DNA of 64,000 nucleotides from a gamma proteobacterium NOR5-3 (GCA_000158155.1 DS999405.1:957623-1021622); one strand, 5' to 3'; shown: positions 54,145 through 63,992, counted from the stretch's first letter. Notes: a model not told the origin generated them from the letters alone. Numbers and translations: made by a program.

Positions 54145-54468
54145 CTAATGAAGAGTGGGCGCCTCGGCCACCAGTACAGCCTGCAGGCGCGGTCCCAGCA
54201 TAATAATATGCCCGATCTCGCGACCCACTCCGTCGCGGCTGTATTCAAACCGATACTGACGCCAAATATGCCAACGGCCTTTGCTATCGCGACTAAGAGA
54301 AGTTTTGGACAGTGCCACCGACTGGTCCAGCAACTGAATATCGGCCAACTCCGATGAGCGCTTCGCCGCGGCCACCGCCAACTCACGCACACGAGTGGCG
54401 CTAAAAATGTACCAGGCGAAACCACCGAACACAGCAACAAACACCAAATCCCAAACACTCAATGTCAT
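54145..54468 (-). CDS. DUF3301 family membrane-anchored protein
   Basis: 107 residues: one N-terminal membrane helix (LVFVAVFGGFAWYIFSA), then VRELAVAAAKRSSELADIQLLDQSVALSKTSL and RRQYRFEYSRDG-like text, all typical of DUF3301 proteins found throughout Gammaproteobacteria. Role unknown. Its ATG overlaps the end of the esterase gene by 4 bases, so the pair is translationally coupled. Confidence 0.85.
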   Translation of the reverse strand: MTLSVWDLVFVAVFGGFAWYIFSATRVRELAVAAAKRSSELADIQLLDQSVALSKTSLSRDSKGRWHIWRQYRFEYSRDGVGREIGHIIMLGPRLQAVLVAEAPTLH

Positions 54469-55322
54469 TCCTGAATACTCTCTTTGCCCACGCCCTGTCT
54501 CAAAAAACCCAGTACTGCGCTATTAAAGGCCTCTGGTTTTTCTGCGTGGAGCCAATGCCCCGTATCCGGAATTCCTTCAAATCGGGCTTTAGGAAACAGT
54601 CTCGACGCGGCGGCCATGCCGGCCTCATCGACATAACTCGACTCCAAACCGTAGACGAACATCGCGGCCCCCGGGTACGGTGCACCTCGGGGCGCTTTGC
54701 GAAACTCTTCGTAGTTATCCCGCAATGCTGCAGCGTTAAATCGCCAGTCATAGGATCCATCCGGCTCACGCTTCAGGCTCAGTGCTAAAAACTGTACCAC
54801 CGACCCTTCGGTAACGAACTCCCCCATGACCTCCCCCGCATCACTGCGGGATTCAGGCCGCGCCGCCTCCACCGCGGCGATGGCAGAAAAAACCGCGTCG
54901 TGAGAAGCCGCATACTCCACCGGTGCAATATCTGCCGCCACCACCGCACTGACATCGTCTGGCCAAGCAAGCGCCATTTGCATAGCAACCTTGCCGCCCA
55001 GAGAGTGCCCTATGACAGCCGCAGGAACCAATCCATTACTTTTCATGTACTCAATAACACTGACTGCAAGATCGTTGAGATCTGAATGCTCTTGCCATGA
55101 CGAGCGACCATGGTTGAGGAGATCCAACTGATGCACTTCAAATTCGCCAGCGAGCGCCCGCGCAAGGCTGCCCAGATTGCTCCCCATACCGAACAAGCCG
55201 TGCAGGAGTATCACCGGAGCGCCCTCGCCACTGACGCTGGCGTGCAAAGCCGCCTGTGAAGCCCTTTTGTGTCCGGACGACTGTTTGTTGTCTGCCAAGA
55301 TGTCTGCCAAGTTTGTTACCAT
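54465..55322 (-). CDS. Alpha/beta-fold esterase, YbfF type
   Basis: 285 residues from the ATG at 55322 (AGGAA upstream). The hydrolase start VILLHGLFGMGSNLGSLARAL supplies the oxyanion site; the nucleophile elbow is GHSLGG, and the catalytic His is in DTGHWLHAEKPEAF. The spacing and the DLLNHGRSSW block match YbfF-like acyl-CoA or short-chain esterases. Cytosolic. It overlaps the DUF3301 gene by 4 bases and is divergent from the lipoprotein gene at 55348. Confidence 0.88.
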   Translation of the reverse strand: MVTNLADILADNKQSSGHKRASQAALHASVSGEGAPVILLHGLFGMGSNLGSLARALAGEFEVHQLDLLNHGRSSWQEHSDLNDLAVSVIEYMKSNGLVPAAVIGHSLGGKVAMQMALAWPDDVSAVVAADIAPVEYAASHDAVFSAIAAVEAARPESRSDAGEVMGEFVTEGSVVQFLALSLKREPDGSYDWRFNAAALRDNYEEFRKAPRGAPYPGAAMFVYGLESSYVDEAGMAAASRLFPKARFEGIPDTGHWLHAEKPEAFNSAVLGFLRQGVGKESIQE

Positions 55323-55347
55323 TGTCGGTTCCTGAAACTCACAACAC

Positions 55348-56139
55348 ATGTTACCCAAGAATATGCCCAAAAAGTTGTTACTCCTCGCCGCCTCTACCTG
55401 CATCTGGCTCACAGCCTGTGCCACGGGCGGAGGTTATAACCCCACGGTATTTCCCTTTGAAATAGAGAGCGAGCGCCTGGCTGAATCGCCCATCCGTACG
55501 GTGGTGATACCCCACGTCAATCTTGGCAGTCCTTCACGCAACTACCTGGAGGACGTCTCGCCGCGCGTCGATGCCCGCATCGGCAGCTATCTCAAGGACA
55601 ATGGCTACAAAGTGCTACCTCAGCGAGACTTCAAACAACATTGGAACGCCGCCGTGCGCGCCTTTGGTGACCCGGTGGATCCCACAACCGGTCGCGTGAA
55701 TATGAAGACCTTTTCGCAGATCATGCAAAGCGTGCGCGATCGCTTCATTGAATCTGGCGAGTTGGATGCTTTTGTCTTCACAGATCTCGTAGAACTGGAT
55801 GTACCGTTTAACAACGGACTGAAGCATATAGGCCGCTGGGACGGCGTCTCCCGTCGCCCCTCTATGCAAGGTCCGGGCACCGGTGTCAGCGCAGACTTTG
55901 ACTGGTCCATGACCGCCGCCGTTGCATCGGTGCAAGTCACTATCTTTGATACAGAACTGAAGCGCCTGTTTGTCAGTCGTGGCGGACTGGATGCCACTGA
56001 CGCCATCGATGCGCGCTCATCGACTGGGCGCTACATTCGACGACGCGCGATACTCGAAAACAACGAATATGTCGATGAGGGCATTGCGCTCGCGCTCCAC
56101 CCCCTCATTGAGATGAAAAACTATCCGGGCAATCCCTAG
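55348..56139 (+). CDS. Putative lipoprotein of unknown function
   Basis: 263 residues with a lipoprotein signal: MPKKLLLLAAS start, then WLTAC as lipobox (Cys near residue 24) followed by Ala-Thr-Gly. The mature part has no known catalytic motif; RTVVIPHVNLGSPSRNYLEDVSPRVDARI and GYKVLPQRDF suggest an alpha/beta ABC-type auxiliary lipoprotein fold as seen in other small envelope proteins. An ATG 15 bases later (MPKK) is an equally good start. Divergent from the esterase with 25 bases between, so the promoters must overlap the neighbouring gene starts. Confidence 0.72.
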   Translation: MLPKNMPKKLLLLAASTCIWLTACATGGGYNPTVFPFEIESERLAESPIRTVVIPHVNLGSPSRNYLEDVSPRVDARIGSYLKDNGYKVLPQRDFKQHWNAAVRAFGDPVDPTTGRVNMKTFSQIMQSVRDRFIESGELDAFVFTDLVELDVPFNNGLKHIGRWDGVSRRPSMQGPGTGVSADFDWSMTAAVASVQVTIFDTELKRLFVSRGGLDATDAIDARSSTGRYIRRRAILENNEYVDEGIALALHPLIEMKNYPGNP

Positions 56140-56185
56140 GGAAAGCCCGGGGCATCACCGCCCTGCCGTTTAACCGCCCTGCCGT

Positions 56186-57016
56186 TTAGTCTTCGTAGTT
56201 GGCCGCGCGTTTTTCCATTTGGGCGCTGAGACCTTCCTGAAGATCGTGCGCACTGAGCATTCCGGCGTTCCAGGTGGCGATATAATTCAGACCTTCCTGC
56301 ACACTGTGATCCCGGCTGTACAGCAGCATCTCTTTGCTGCCACGGACTGCCAGCGGCGCCTTACTGGCAATCATGGCGGCTGTCTCGCGAACACCCTCTA
56401 ACAATGCGTCCTTGTCAGCGAACACCCGGTTTATCAAACCCACCTGCTGCGCCTCTTCGGCACCCATATTGCGACCGGTATACGCCAGTTCGCAGGCTAC
56501 GCCGTAGGGTATGATTTTTGGCAAACGCTGCAACGTACCCACATCGGCGGTCATGCCGATATCGACTTCTCGAATGGAGAACCAGGCATCTGCCGTGGCA
56601 TAACGCATATCTGCACAGGTGACCATGTCCATGGCGCCACCAATGCACGTGTTGTGGATGGCTGCCAATACGGGCTTGCGGCATTTCTCGATAGCCGACA
56701 GATTGTCCTGCATCACCAGCACATTACGCCGGAAGGTCTCCGCCCGACGCGCCGGGTCCGCATTCTGGCCCTGCACACCAGCGAGCATATCCAGATCAAT
56801 GCCCGCACAAAAATGCTTACCGTGCGCCGCCAGGATCACTGCGCGTACCGACGGCTCGCTGTCCAACCAGTCAAAACATTCCTGCAGTTCGCGCCACATC
56901 GCGACGCTCATGGAGTTCGCTTTATCACCACGATTGAGAAACACCTCGGCCACATGCCCGTGAACGCTCAAATCCAGCGTTTCAAATGTGGGGTGGGTTA
57001 TCTGTTCCTGCTGCAT
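56186..57016 (-). CDS. Enoyl-CoA hydratase/isomerase (crotonase) family
   Basis: 276 residues of the crotonase fold. The oxyanion-hole regions are AHGKHFCAGIDLDML and HNTCIGGAMDMVTCADMRYATADAWFSIREVDIGMTADVGTLQRLPKI; the D-M-R-Y and E-V-D-I-G-M-T-A-D-V-G text is that of delta(3,5)-delta(2,4)-dienoyl-CoA isomerases (acid residues in the last block). This suggests an isomerase rather than a hydratase. Fatty-acid or terpenoid catabolism is likely. Monocistronic as far as can be seen. Confidence 0.85.
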   Translation of the reverse strand: MQQEQITHPTFETLDLSVHGHVAEVFLNRGDKANSMSVAMWRELQECFDWLDSEPSVRAVILAAHGKHFCAGIDLDMLAGVQGQNADPARRAETFRRNVLVMQDNLSAIEKCRKPVLAAIHNTCIGGAMDMVTCADMRYATADAWFSIREVDIGMTADVGTLQRLPKIIPYGVACELAYTGRNMGAEEAQQVGLINRVFADKDALLEGVRETAAMIASKAPLAVRGSKEMLLYSRDHSVQEGLNYIATWNAGMLSAHDLQEGLSAQMEKRAANYED

Positions 57017-57097
57017 GTCACTCTCCTTTCCCTACCGTTCTAGGTTCTTCTTACATAGTGTGCTGTTTTGCCATGATAAGCCGCGAACAATTTGGAC

Positions 57098-57664
57098 TTA
57101 CCACACACGGTGAAAATCATCGGTTTCCAGGTCAGGAATAGGCTTCGCAGGACAATCCCGGCGCCCGACATACACAAAACCGACAAACTCTTCGTTCTCA
57201 GCCCCGCCCAGATCACGAACGAGCTGCTGATCCTCGGCAAAGGCTCCGGTGCGCCAAATCGCTGCATAGTCCATGGCTTCGGCCGCCAGGGTCAGACTGA
57301 AAGCTGCGCAGCCAGCAGAGAGGCGCTGCTCCCAAAACGGGACTTTTGGATGCTCCGTCAAAGAAACCAGCACCGCTATGACTAAAGGCGCGCGAAGCGG
57401 TGCGTTCAAGGCGCGGTCTTGCGCGGCCTGATCGGCCAGGGGATCACGCCGGAGTAAAGACGCTCGCAGAAGCTCTCCAAATGCCATCCGCCGATCACCC
57501 TGAATGCTGATAAAGCGCCAGGGGCGCAAACGCGCGTGATCGGGACTGCGCAGTGCGCACTGAAGCATTTGCTCAAGTTCATCTGCACCGGGGCCTGGCC
57601 CGGCAAGCCGCGCGGCAGAATTCCGCTCCTGCAAAAACCTTAGGCTGCTGGGGACACCTGACAT
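57098..57664 (-). CDS. Nitroreductase-family FMN protein, YdjA-like
   Basis: 188 residues. FMN-binding blocks RSPDHARLRPWRFI (N-terminal) and AGCAAFSLTLAAEAMDYAAIWRTG are recognisable, and GFVYVGRRDCPAKPIPDLE closes the protein. The short length and the ERNSAARL / LRPWRF pattern match YdjA, a minimal nitroreductase without the long insert of NfsB. Physiological substrate unknown. It lies 81 bases upstream of the crotonase gene on the same strand. Confidence 0.87.
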   Translation of the reverse strand: MSGVPSSLRFLQERNSAARLAGPGPGADELEQMLQCALRSPDHARLRPWRFISIQGDRRMAFGELLRASLLRRDPLADQAAQDRALNAPLRAPLVIAVLVSLTEHPKVPFWEQRLSAGCAAFSLTLAAEAMDYAAIWRTGAFAEDQQLVRDLGGAENEEFVGFVYVGRRDCPAKPIPDLETDDFHRVW

Positions 57665-57746
57665 GCTGTGCTCTTCACTAAATCGGGATCGGCATCATAC
57701 CAGCGTGGTCCGCCGGACGCAGGCCCCGGCAACGCTGAGAGCCTGG

Positions 57747-58580
57747 CTATGATTCGCGTAGTTCAGCCGGAGCGGAACCTGCATAGATATTCATAAACCC
57801 CCGGTCGCCTGCCGAGGCATCGACGTTGTCCGACCACTGACATAAAGCCTGGGCATCGCTGGGCACCAGACGGTGTTCGATATGATCCACAATCCATAAG
57901 GGCAGGCCCAGATCAGCAATGAGGGTAATGAGTGCCCGGCCGCTGCTTCGAGCCAAACGCAGTGAGTATGGGGTCAGCTCCAGCAATATTCGCAGGCGCG
58001 GCGCGCTCGCCTTCAATAGAGGCAAAAGGCCTTCCATCACCGCGTATTCACTGCCCTGAGTGTCGACCTTTAACAGGTCAATGCGATCGGTATAAAGTGC
58101 CAACGCGTCCGCACCGCGACGCACCGCAATAGCCTCCTCACGCCGGTCGCCATCACCGGCATAGATCTGATGATCACCCCGGTTGTCTTCACTACGATGC
58201 AAGCTCGCCTGCACATCCCGATCACCCAGCGCGACGGGCAGGGTTTTCACCGCGTCCTGACAGTGATTCAAAGCGAGGTTTTTGTGCAGTAGCGCGACAT
58301 TATCGGCCGCAGGCTCAAAAGCAAATATTTGCGCTGCGGGCCGCAAATGCAGCGCGCTAAGAATACTGAAGTATCCCAGGTTTGCTCCCACGTCGACGAC
58401 CACATCTGCAGATTTTTGCGAAGCCACCCAAAGCTGCGTCTCAAAGGGCTCCCAGAGCCTCTCACTGTGCAGCTTACGCGATACAAGATCAGTATCCGGG
58501 CAGTGAGTTTGCAGCGTCAGCTCATGCCGTAAACCTGCTATCGGGTTCAGTACAACCTGCCACTCACGCTCTTTATCCAC
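57747..58580 (-). CDS. FkbM-family methyltransferase
   Basis: 277 residues. The SAM-binding glycine-rich loop is VVVDVGANLGYFSILSAL, the following acidic strand IFAFEPAADNVALLHKNLALN, and LLKVDTQGSEYAVMEGLLPLL is the diagnostic FkbM block. Such enzymes methylate sugars or small molecules in surface or secondary metabolism. The start is GTG at 58580 without a clear ribosome site; internal starts are possible. It follows fabY by 39 bases on the same strand and may be cotranscribed. Confidence 0.85.
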   Translation of the reverse strand: MDKEREWQVVLNPIAGLRHELTLQTHCPDTDLVSRKLHSERLWEPFETQLWVASQKSADVVVDVGANLGYFSILSALHLRPAAQIFAFEPAADNVALLHKNLALNHCQDAVKTLPVALGDRDVQASLHRSEDNRGDHQIYAGDGDRREEAIAVRRGADALALYTDRIDLLKVDTQGSEYAVMEGLLPLLKASAPRLRILLELTPYSLRLARSSGRALITLIADLGLPLWIVDHIEHRLVPSDAQALCQWSDNVDASAGDRGFMNIYAGSAPAELRES

Positions 58581-58619
58581 AAACGCTGAACACCCGTATT
58601 ATGGCCATTGGGTTGGCTT

Positions 58620-60461
58620 TTAATCTTCGAAGGGATTGGACTGTGCTAGCGACACAGGTCGACCACCAATAGAAATGCTATCGGCGGTAAAGCTTACTGC
58701 ATCGTCACCCAGGACATTGTTATCAAACAGATAACGCGGAAACTCCTGACCCGACAGAACCCGCTCCTCCCGAGCCTGTTGTGCTTCTTTTACCGCCTCT
58801 TGAGCGTGCTCCCACTGAGTCATACAGCCGCCTCCGTGACGGGCCCGAAGCATGTCCATGGTTTGCAAAGGACTAAGAAGCGTTGCCGTTGCGTTGTTGC
58901 CCCCAAAGCCTTTGGCATTGATCAGCGCATAACGCTGCGAAGCCAGGTCAAGCTCCCGATGATGCAAGGCAAAATCCAGATGCTCCGCTTTTACGTCATC
59001 TGCAAGGCGCGCCGTAGTAGAGATTCCAGGTAGCCAGCCCTCGGCCCAGGCCCCAAGCGTTGTAGCAATCTGATCTCCCGAGGCCGCTGCCAGGGAATGC
59101 CCCACATAACTTTTGATCGCCGCCACAGGCCAGTGCTCAATGCCAAAGGCGCCCGCAACCCGACTAAGAATCACGGATTCGGTAACGCGATTCTGCGGCG
59201 TACCGGTGCCATGTGCCTGCACCAGGCCACCCTCTTGCAAGCCACGCTCACCCACAATGGCACGGGCACAGGCCGCGGCCCGGGCCATAGTCAGATAATT
59301 GCCCACGCCAGGGCCAGAGATCGACTTTTTATAGCCATCTGCATTGACGAACACATCGGCCGCAGCACCCAGAATGTTGGCCCCGGTCTGCAGCGCGAGG
59401 GCATCGTCAAAAAGCACGATGAACTGGGCCGATTCCCCAATGGTGAATCCACAATTGTCACCAAAGGGACGGCAAGCGCTGCGATGGTCGGGTTCTACAT
59501 CGTCACTGAGTCCATCCAACTGCCTCAACCCTTTGTCCGTGGCTAACGCACCCATGGCCGCATAGCCTTCCATCACCTCGGGTGTGACCGGCGCCTCTGC
59601 TGCACCCACAAAAGCGATACGCGCCCGGCCAGAACGAATATCGTGGATCGCGTGGCGCAGGTTGTAGAGGAACGACGCGCAGGCACCGAGGGTCGCTCCG
59701 GTGGAGCCGGCAGCACCGAGCACATAAGCGTTAACAAAATCAGCGGGCATTTCTGCAAGACCCAAAGGGCAGAACTTGGACGTCACGCGACTACCGCGAT
59801 AGCGCGCTTTGAGCATGCCGCCGGTGCCGTTGTCGTCCAGCTGCCCCATGGCGCTGCCGGCATACACGCTTATCTGATCAGGCCCTAGCCTCGCGCTAAG
59901 CGCTTCCCAGTCCATGCCCAGGTTCCCCAACGCATCGCTTGCTGCATACACGGACATCGCCAATCCCCGGGGATGATTGCGCGACTGGTATAGCGCTGCG
60001 GGATCAAAGCCATCGGGCAGTTGGCTGGCGGCTTTTACCTCGAACTCGCGGTGTGTGGGTAAAAGAAACTGCTGCTCGCCAATAATCTGCACGCGAACAT
60101 GTTCGTCATCCTCACCGCTCAGAAGCTTCCAGTCATCCGGCACGGGCTGCGGTAGGTAGCGTTTATGAAGCTCAAAACTCACCGGCGCGCCGTTGCTGCG
60201 GGTGGGTAGCCGTTGATTCCAGGCTACTCGGGAGGGATCAAAATGTGCGGGACCGATACGACGGATGAGCGTGCGCTGCAACAGTGACGCTTCATTGTCA
60301 TTAACCCCACCGGTGAGCTGACGCAAGGCAGCGAGCATTGCGTCTCGACGCGACGCGCTCAACACGTTCTCGACCATGCGTGCATAGCCATGGTGCATGG
60401 AACTGCGACCGGCGCTGTTAACACCACCAAGACTGACAATAACGGGTAATGCTTGTCCCAC
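58620..60461 (-). CDS. fabY: FabY-type beta-ketoacyl-ACP synthase
   Basis: 613 residues from the GTG at 60461, which has AGGA six bases upstream and yields LPVIVSLGGVNSAGRSS, the FabY family start. A thiolase-fold ketosynthase with Cys in GATLGACASFLYNL, His in QAHGTGTPQNR and His in KSYVGHSLAAASG; about 200 N-terminal residues precede the core. FabY of Pseudomonas starts fatty-acid synthesis by condensing acetyl-CoA with malonyl-ACP, replacing FabH. No fabH is visible in the window. It is divergent from the DJ-1/AraC regulator. Confidence 0.88.
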   Translation of the reverse strand: MGQALPVIVSLGGVNSAGRSSMHHGYARMVENVLSASRRDAMLAALRQLTGGVNDNEASLLQRTLIRRIGPAHFDPSRVAWNQRLPTRSNGAPVSFELHKRYLPQPVPDDWKLLSGEDDEHVRVQIIGEQQFLLPTHREFEVKAASQLPDGFDPAALYQSRNHPRGLAMSVYAASDALGNLGMDWEALSARLGPDQISVYAGSAMGQLDDNGTGGMLKARYRGSRVTSKFCPLGLAEMPADFVNAYVLGAAGSTGATLGACASFLYNLRHAIHDIRSGRARIAFVGAAEAPVTPEVMEGYAAMGALATDKGLRQLDGLSDDVEPDHRSACRPFGDNCGFTIGESAQFIVLFDDALALQTGANILGAAADVFVNADGYKKSISGPGVGNYLTMARAAACARAIVGERGLQEGGLVQAHGTGTPQNRVTESVILSRVAGAFGIEHWPVAAIKSYVGHSLAAASGDQIATTLGAWAEGWLPGISTTARLADDVKAEHLDFALHHRELDLASQRYALINAKGFGGNNATATLLSPLQTMDMLRARHGGGCMTQWEHAQEAVKEAQQAREERVLSGQEFPRYLFDNNVLGDDAVSFTADSISIGGRPVSLAQSNPFED

Positions 60462-60531
60462 AATCGTTCCTGCAATAACCAAGTGCGAAACGCAGTGTAG
60501 GCGTCTCCCGCGCTTATCTATATCCTATTAG

Positions 60532-60561
60532 CGTCATTTTGTTTATCAAAACGCCATTTTG
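60532..60561. promoter_or_regulatory. Candidate operator between fabY and the AraC-type gene
   Basis: Two direct repeats, CGTCATTTTG (60532-60541) and CGCCATTTTG (60552-60561), begin 20 bases apart, about two helical turns. AraC-family dimers often bind such direct repeats. The sequence also holds TTTTG / CAAAA as an inverted pair. It ends 8 bases before the start of the regulator gene; inferred autoregulatory site. Confidence 0.45.
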
Positions 60562-60569
60562 GACCTACT

Positions 60570-61574
60570 ATGCCCACTGCCGCGCTTGTGCTGTACCCCG
60601 AGGCCCTGGCCACCAGTGTTACGCTCCCCGTGGAAATCCTCCATGCAGCGGCACAGATGTCGCAGTCTCGCCGAGGCCTGGGAATAAAGGCGGACATCCA
60701 GTTGGTGGGGCTGTCAGGCAAATCCACCGTCACCCTGGATTCGGGATTGCGTCTGGCATTGCATGGCGATATCAGCACCGTGGAAAATTGCGACCTGCTC
60801 ATACTGCCGGCCATCTGGCGACACCCCCGCCGGGTTTTAAAACACGCCACACGCTGGCTACCCAGAATTGCGGAGCTTCACGCCCAGGGGACCACTATTT
60901 GCAGCGTTGGAACCGCCAGTACCCTGCTGGCAGAAACGGGACTCCTTGATCATCGCCCCGCCACCACCCACTGGCATGACTTCGATCGCTTTGAACGCAG
61001 GTACCCGGCGGTCAACCTCAAGCGTCGACACCTGATCACCCAGAGCGAACGTTTGTACTGCGTAGGCAGCGTGAACTCCATCGGGGACTTTATGGTGCAT
61101 TTTGTAGAGCAATGGTATGGCGAACGTATTGCGCGGGCTGTTGAGGCACAGTTTTCACCCGAGGCACGACAGTCCTTTGAAACGGCTGCATTCTTACAAG
61201 CGTCCAGCGGGGCTCATCACGACGCACTGATCCGGGAATCCCAGGATCTTATGCAGTTACGCCCCGAAGAAGCTCACAGTGTGGGGAGTCTTGCCGCACT
61301 CAGTGGCTTGTCCGCCCGCAGTTTTGGACGCCGGTTTCACAAAGCTACCGGTGAAACCCCCATGCGCTATCTCCTGAACCTGCGCATCCGCGAAGCTCGA
61401 GCCCTGCTGCAACACTCCGACCTTGCGCTTGCGGATATTGCCTGGCGCTGCGGATTTAGCTCTCCCAGCCGCTTTTCTCAGGCCTTTAAACGTGCCACGG
61501 ACTTAAGCCCGCGAGCGTTCCGGGAAGCCGTGCGCGGCAAACGATTCGGCGCTGCAGTCAACTCAGCATCCTAA
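60570..61574 (+). CDS. AraC-family regulator with DJ-1/PfpI-like domain
   Basis: 334 residues. The first ~180 form a DJ-1/PfpI (class I glutamine amidotransferase-like) domain (ALVLYPEALATSVTLPVEILHAA, CDLLILPAIWRHP, ICSVGTASTLLAETGLLDHRPATTHW); the usual nucleophile Cys position reads Val-Gly-Thr, so it is probably a sensor rather than an enzyme. The C-terminal third is the AraC DNA-binding domain with two helix-turn-helix units (VGSLAALSGLSARSFGRRFHKATG, LALADIAWRCGFSSPSRFSQAFKRATDLSPRAFR). Such regulators often respond to small metabolites. It is divergent from fabY and upstream of the thiolase gene by 87 bases. Confidence 0.9.
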   Translation: MPTAALVLYPEALATSVTLPVEILHAAAQMSQSRRGLGIKADIQLVGLSGKSTVTLDSGLRLALHGDISTVENCDLLILPAIWRHPRRVLKHATRWLPRIAELHAQGTTICSVGTASTLLAETGLLDHRPATTHWHDFDRFERRYPAVNLKRRHLITQSERLYCVGSVNSIGDFMVHFVEQWYGERIARAVEAQFSPEARQSFETAAFLQASSGAHHDALIRESQDLMQLRPEEAHSVGSLAALSGLSARSFGRRFHKATGETPMRYLLNLRIREARALLQHSDLALADIAWRCGFSSPSRFSQAFKRATDLSPRAFREAVRGKRFGAAVNSAS

Positions 61575-61661
61575 ATCGCGCAGAGACCGAAACTTGAGCG
61601 ACAAGAGACACTGTGGCTAAATCACGCACCCCTCGCCCACCGCCCTCCAAGGAGCCAAGTA

Positions 61662-62843
61662 ATGAGTGACCAAAGCGTGATTATTATCGATGGTGCCCGC
61701 ACCCCCATGGGTGGTCTGCAAGGGGCGCTATCATCTGTGCCCGCACCCGAGTTGGCTGCAGTTGCGGCCAGATCCGCACTGGAGAAGAGTGGCGTGGAGC
61801 CCGCCGCGGTCGATGAGGTCTTTATGGGCTGTGTGCTCCCGGCGGGACTCAAGCAATGCCCCGCGCGGCAAACGTCCATCGCAGCCGGCATCCCGGTAAG
61901 CACCGGCGCCGTCACCGTCAACAAAGCCTGCGGCAGCGGCATGCAGGCGACTATTTTTGGCTACGACAGCATCATGGCCGGCACCAACAGCATTGTTCTG
62001 GCTGGTGGCATGGAAAGCATGAGTAATGCGCCGCACCTGCTCATGGGCGCGCGCAGCGGATTCCGGTTGGGCTCTGCCACAGCGTACGACCATATGATGA
62101 TGGATGGACTGGAAGACGCCTATGACGGCTGCTCCATGGGAACCTTTGCCCAGGCTACCGCCGACCGCGAATCGGTCAGCCGCGAAGATATGGATGCATT
62201 TGCCATCGAATCCTTGCGCCGCGCCAAAGCCGCTATCGACGATGATTCCTTAGCCGCAGAAATAGCGCCCGTTACCGTCACCAGCCGACGCGGTGATACG
62301 GTCGTGAGCGACGACGAGCAACCCCACAAAGCCAACGTCGAGCGCATACCGCAAATGCGCGCCGCCTTTACCAAGGACGGGACTATCACGGCCGCGACCG
62401 CAAGCTCCATATCCGATGGCGGCAGCGCCCTGCTCCTCATGTCCGGCAGCGAAGCCGCGGCCCGGGGTATCACAGGCATGGCACGCATCGTTGCCCACAG
62501 TCGCCACAGCCAGGAGCCTGCGGAGTTCACCACAGCTCCCGGCGGCGCCATACAAAAAGTGCTCGACAAAACCGGTTGGGCGGTTAACGACGTAGATCTC
62601 TTCGAAATTAACGAAGCCTTTGCCATGGTCACCATGCTGGCTATGCGCGAGCACGGCCTGGACCACGCCAAAGTCAACATACACGGCGGCGCCTGCGCTC
62701 AGGGACATCCCATTGGCTCTACCGGGTCACGCATTATCGTCAGCTTGATGTACGCACTGCGCAAAACGGGCGGTAAGCGCGGCATAGCAGCGCTGTGTAT
62801 TGGTGGCGGAGAAGCCACCGCCGTTGCTATCGAGATGATCTAA
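61662..62843 (+). CDS. Acetyl-CoA C-acyltransferase (thiolase)
   Basis: 393 residues. The acylated nucleophile is Cys-90 (NKACGSGMQ); other landmarks are [38 protein letters not shown] (catalytic His) and [13 protein letters not shown] (second Cys). Length and motifs match acetoacetyl-CoA thiolases of the AtoB/PhaA type, which make or break C-C bonds in acetyl-CoA metabolism; a longer-chain role is not excluded. AGGAG precedes the ATG. Followed by ribB after 36 bases, with which it shares no obvious pathway. Confidence 0.93.
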   Translation: MSDQSVIIIDGARTPMGGLQGALSSVPAPELAAVAARSALEKSGVEPAAVDEVFMGCVLPAGLKQCPARQTSIAAGIPVSTGAVTVNKACGSGMQATIFGYDSIMAGTNSIVLAGGMESMSNAPHLLMGARSGFRLGSATAYDHMMMDGLEDAYDGCSMGTFAQATADRESVSREDMDAFAIESLRRAKAAIDDDSLAAEIAPVTVTSRRGDTVVSDDEQPHKANVERIPQMRAAFTKDGTITAATASSISDGGSALLLMSGSEAAARGITGMARIVAHSRHSQEPAEFTTAPGGAIQKVLDKTGWAVNDVDLFEINEAFAMVTMLAMREHGLDHAKVNIHGGACAQGHPIGSTGSRIIVSLMYALRKTGGKRGIAALCIGGGEATAVAIEMI

Positions 62844-62879
62844 ACACACTCCGTCACAGTATAGGCAGGATAAACAGTT

Positions 62880-63992
62880 ATGGCTCTTAGTAGCGTTCCC
62901 GATCTCATCGAGGCCATCCGCCAGGGGCGGATGGTTATCCTCATGGACGATGAGGACCGAGAGAACGAAGGCGATCTGATCATCGCCGCCGAGGCAGTCA
63001 CACCCGAGATCATTAACTTCTTTGCGACAGAAGCCTGCGGACTGATCTGCATGCCGCTCACAGAGAAACGTGCCCGGCAGCTACAACTTCCTCTTATGGT
63101 GCGTGACAACCGTTCTCAGCATGAGACCAATTTCACCGTATCCATTGATGCTGCAGAGAGTCGCGGCCCGGGCATCAGTGCAATTCAACGCGCCCACACC
63201 GTCCGTGTGGCTGCGGGAGCCAACGCCAGCCCTACGGACATTCGCCAACCGGGCCACATCTTCCCCCTGGTCGCCAAAGCAGGCGGCGTGCTTCGCCGCG
63301 CCGGGCATACCGAAGCCGGCGTTGATCTGGCACGCATGGCCGGATTTGAGCCCGCTGCTTTGATCGTTGAAATTATGAACGAAGACGGCACCATGGCGCG
63401 CCGCCCAGAGCTGGAAGTCTTTGCTCAAAAGCATCAGCTGCCCATGGGTACCATCGCCGACCTTATTGCCTACCGCTCGTTGCATGAGCAATCCATCGAG
63501 CTGGTCTCGCAAAAGTCTGTGCAAACCGATCACGGCGCCTTTGAGCTCCACACCTTTAAAGACCTGGTAGACGACACACTTCACTTCGCGCTGACAAAAG
63601 GAAAGCTGGCCCCGGATCAGGACACGCTCGTTAGAGTGCAACCGCTGGATATGCTCCGGGATGTCTTCAACACGCAAATTGCGGACCGCGAGGGCTGGTC
63701 ACTGAATAAAGCCATGGCCCGTATTGATAACGAGGGTCTGGGCGCACTTATCCTCATCGGACAGCACCGATCTATTGAAAGTCAGATCGCAGACATCGAG
63801 GCCTTCCCCGGCACGGCAATCAATAATTCAGGGGACGGCTCAGTGGGACTGCAAAACTACCGCATCATCGGCACCGGAGCTCAGATACTGCAACGTCTGA
63901 ATGTCGGGCGGATGCGTCTGATGTCAGCGCCCATGCGATTCAACGCTCTATCGGGCTTTAATCTGGAAGTCGTCGACTTCGTGGACCCTTAA
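62880..63992 (+). CDS. ribB: DHBP synthase with degenerate GTP cyclohydrolase II-like domain (RibBX type)
   Basis: 370 residues. The first ~205 form 3,4-dihydroxy-2-butanone-4-phosphate synthase: [15 protein letters not shown] (metal and substrate), [41 protein letters not shown], and [13 protein letters not shown]. This enzyme makes the four-carbon precursor of riboflavin from ribulose 5-phosphate. The remaining ~165 residues have the outline of GTP cyclohydrolase II, but the zinc ligands (C-x10-C-x-C) are missing and the active site is not preserved, so only the first reaction is expected. A 12-base 3' flank remains in the window. Confidence 0.92.
   Translation: MALSSVPDLIEAIRQGRMVILMDDEDRENEGDLIIAAEAVTPEIINFFATEACGLICMPLTEKRARQLQLPLMVRDNRSQHETNFTVSIDAAESRGPGISAIQRAHTVRVAAGANASPTDIRQPGHIFPLVAKAGGVLRRAGHTEAGVDLARMAGFEPAALIVEIMNEDGTMARRPELEVFAQKHQLPMGTIADLIAYRSLHEQSIELVSQKSVQTDHGAFELHTFKDLVDDTLHFALTKGKLAPDQDTLVRVQPLDMLRDVFNTQIADREGWSLNKAMARIDNEGLGALILIGQHRSIESQIADIEAFPGTAINNSGDGSVGLQNYRIIGTGAQILQRLNVGRMRLMSAPMRFNALSGFNLEVVDFVDP

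Noticed and set aside
58573-58581. Third DnaA box at the FkbM gene start
   Set aside because: A lone TTATCCACA inside coding sequence with no cluster; expected by chance in long sequence.
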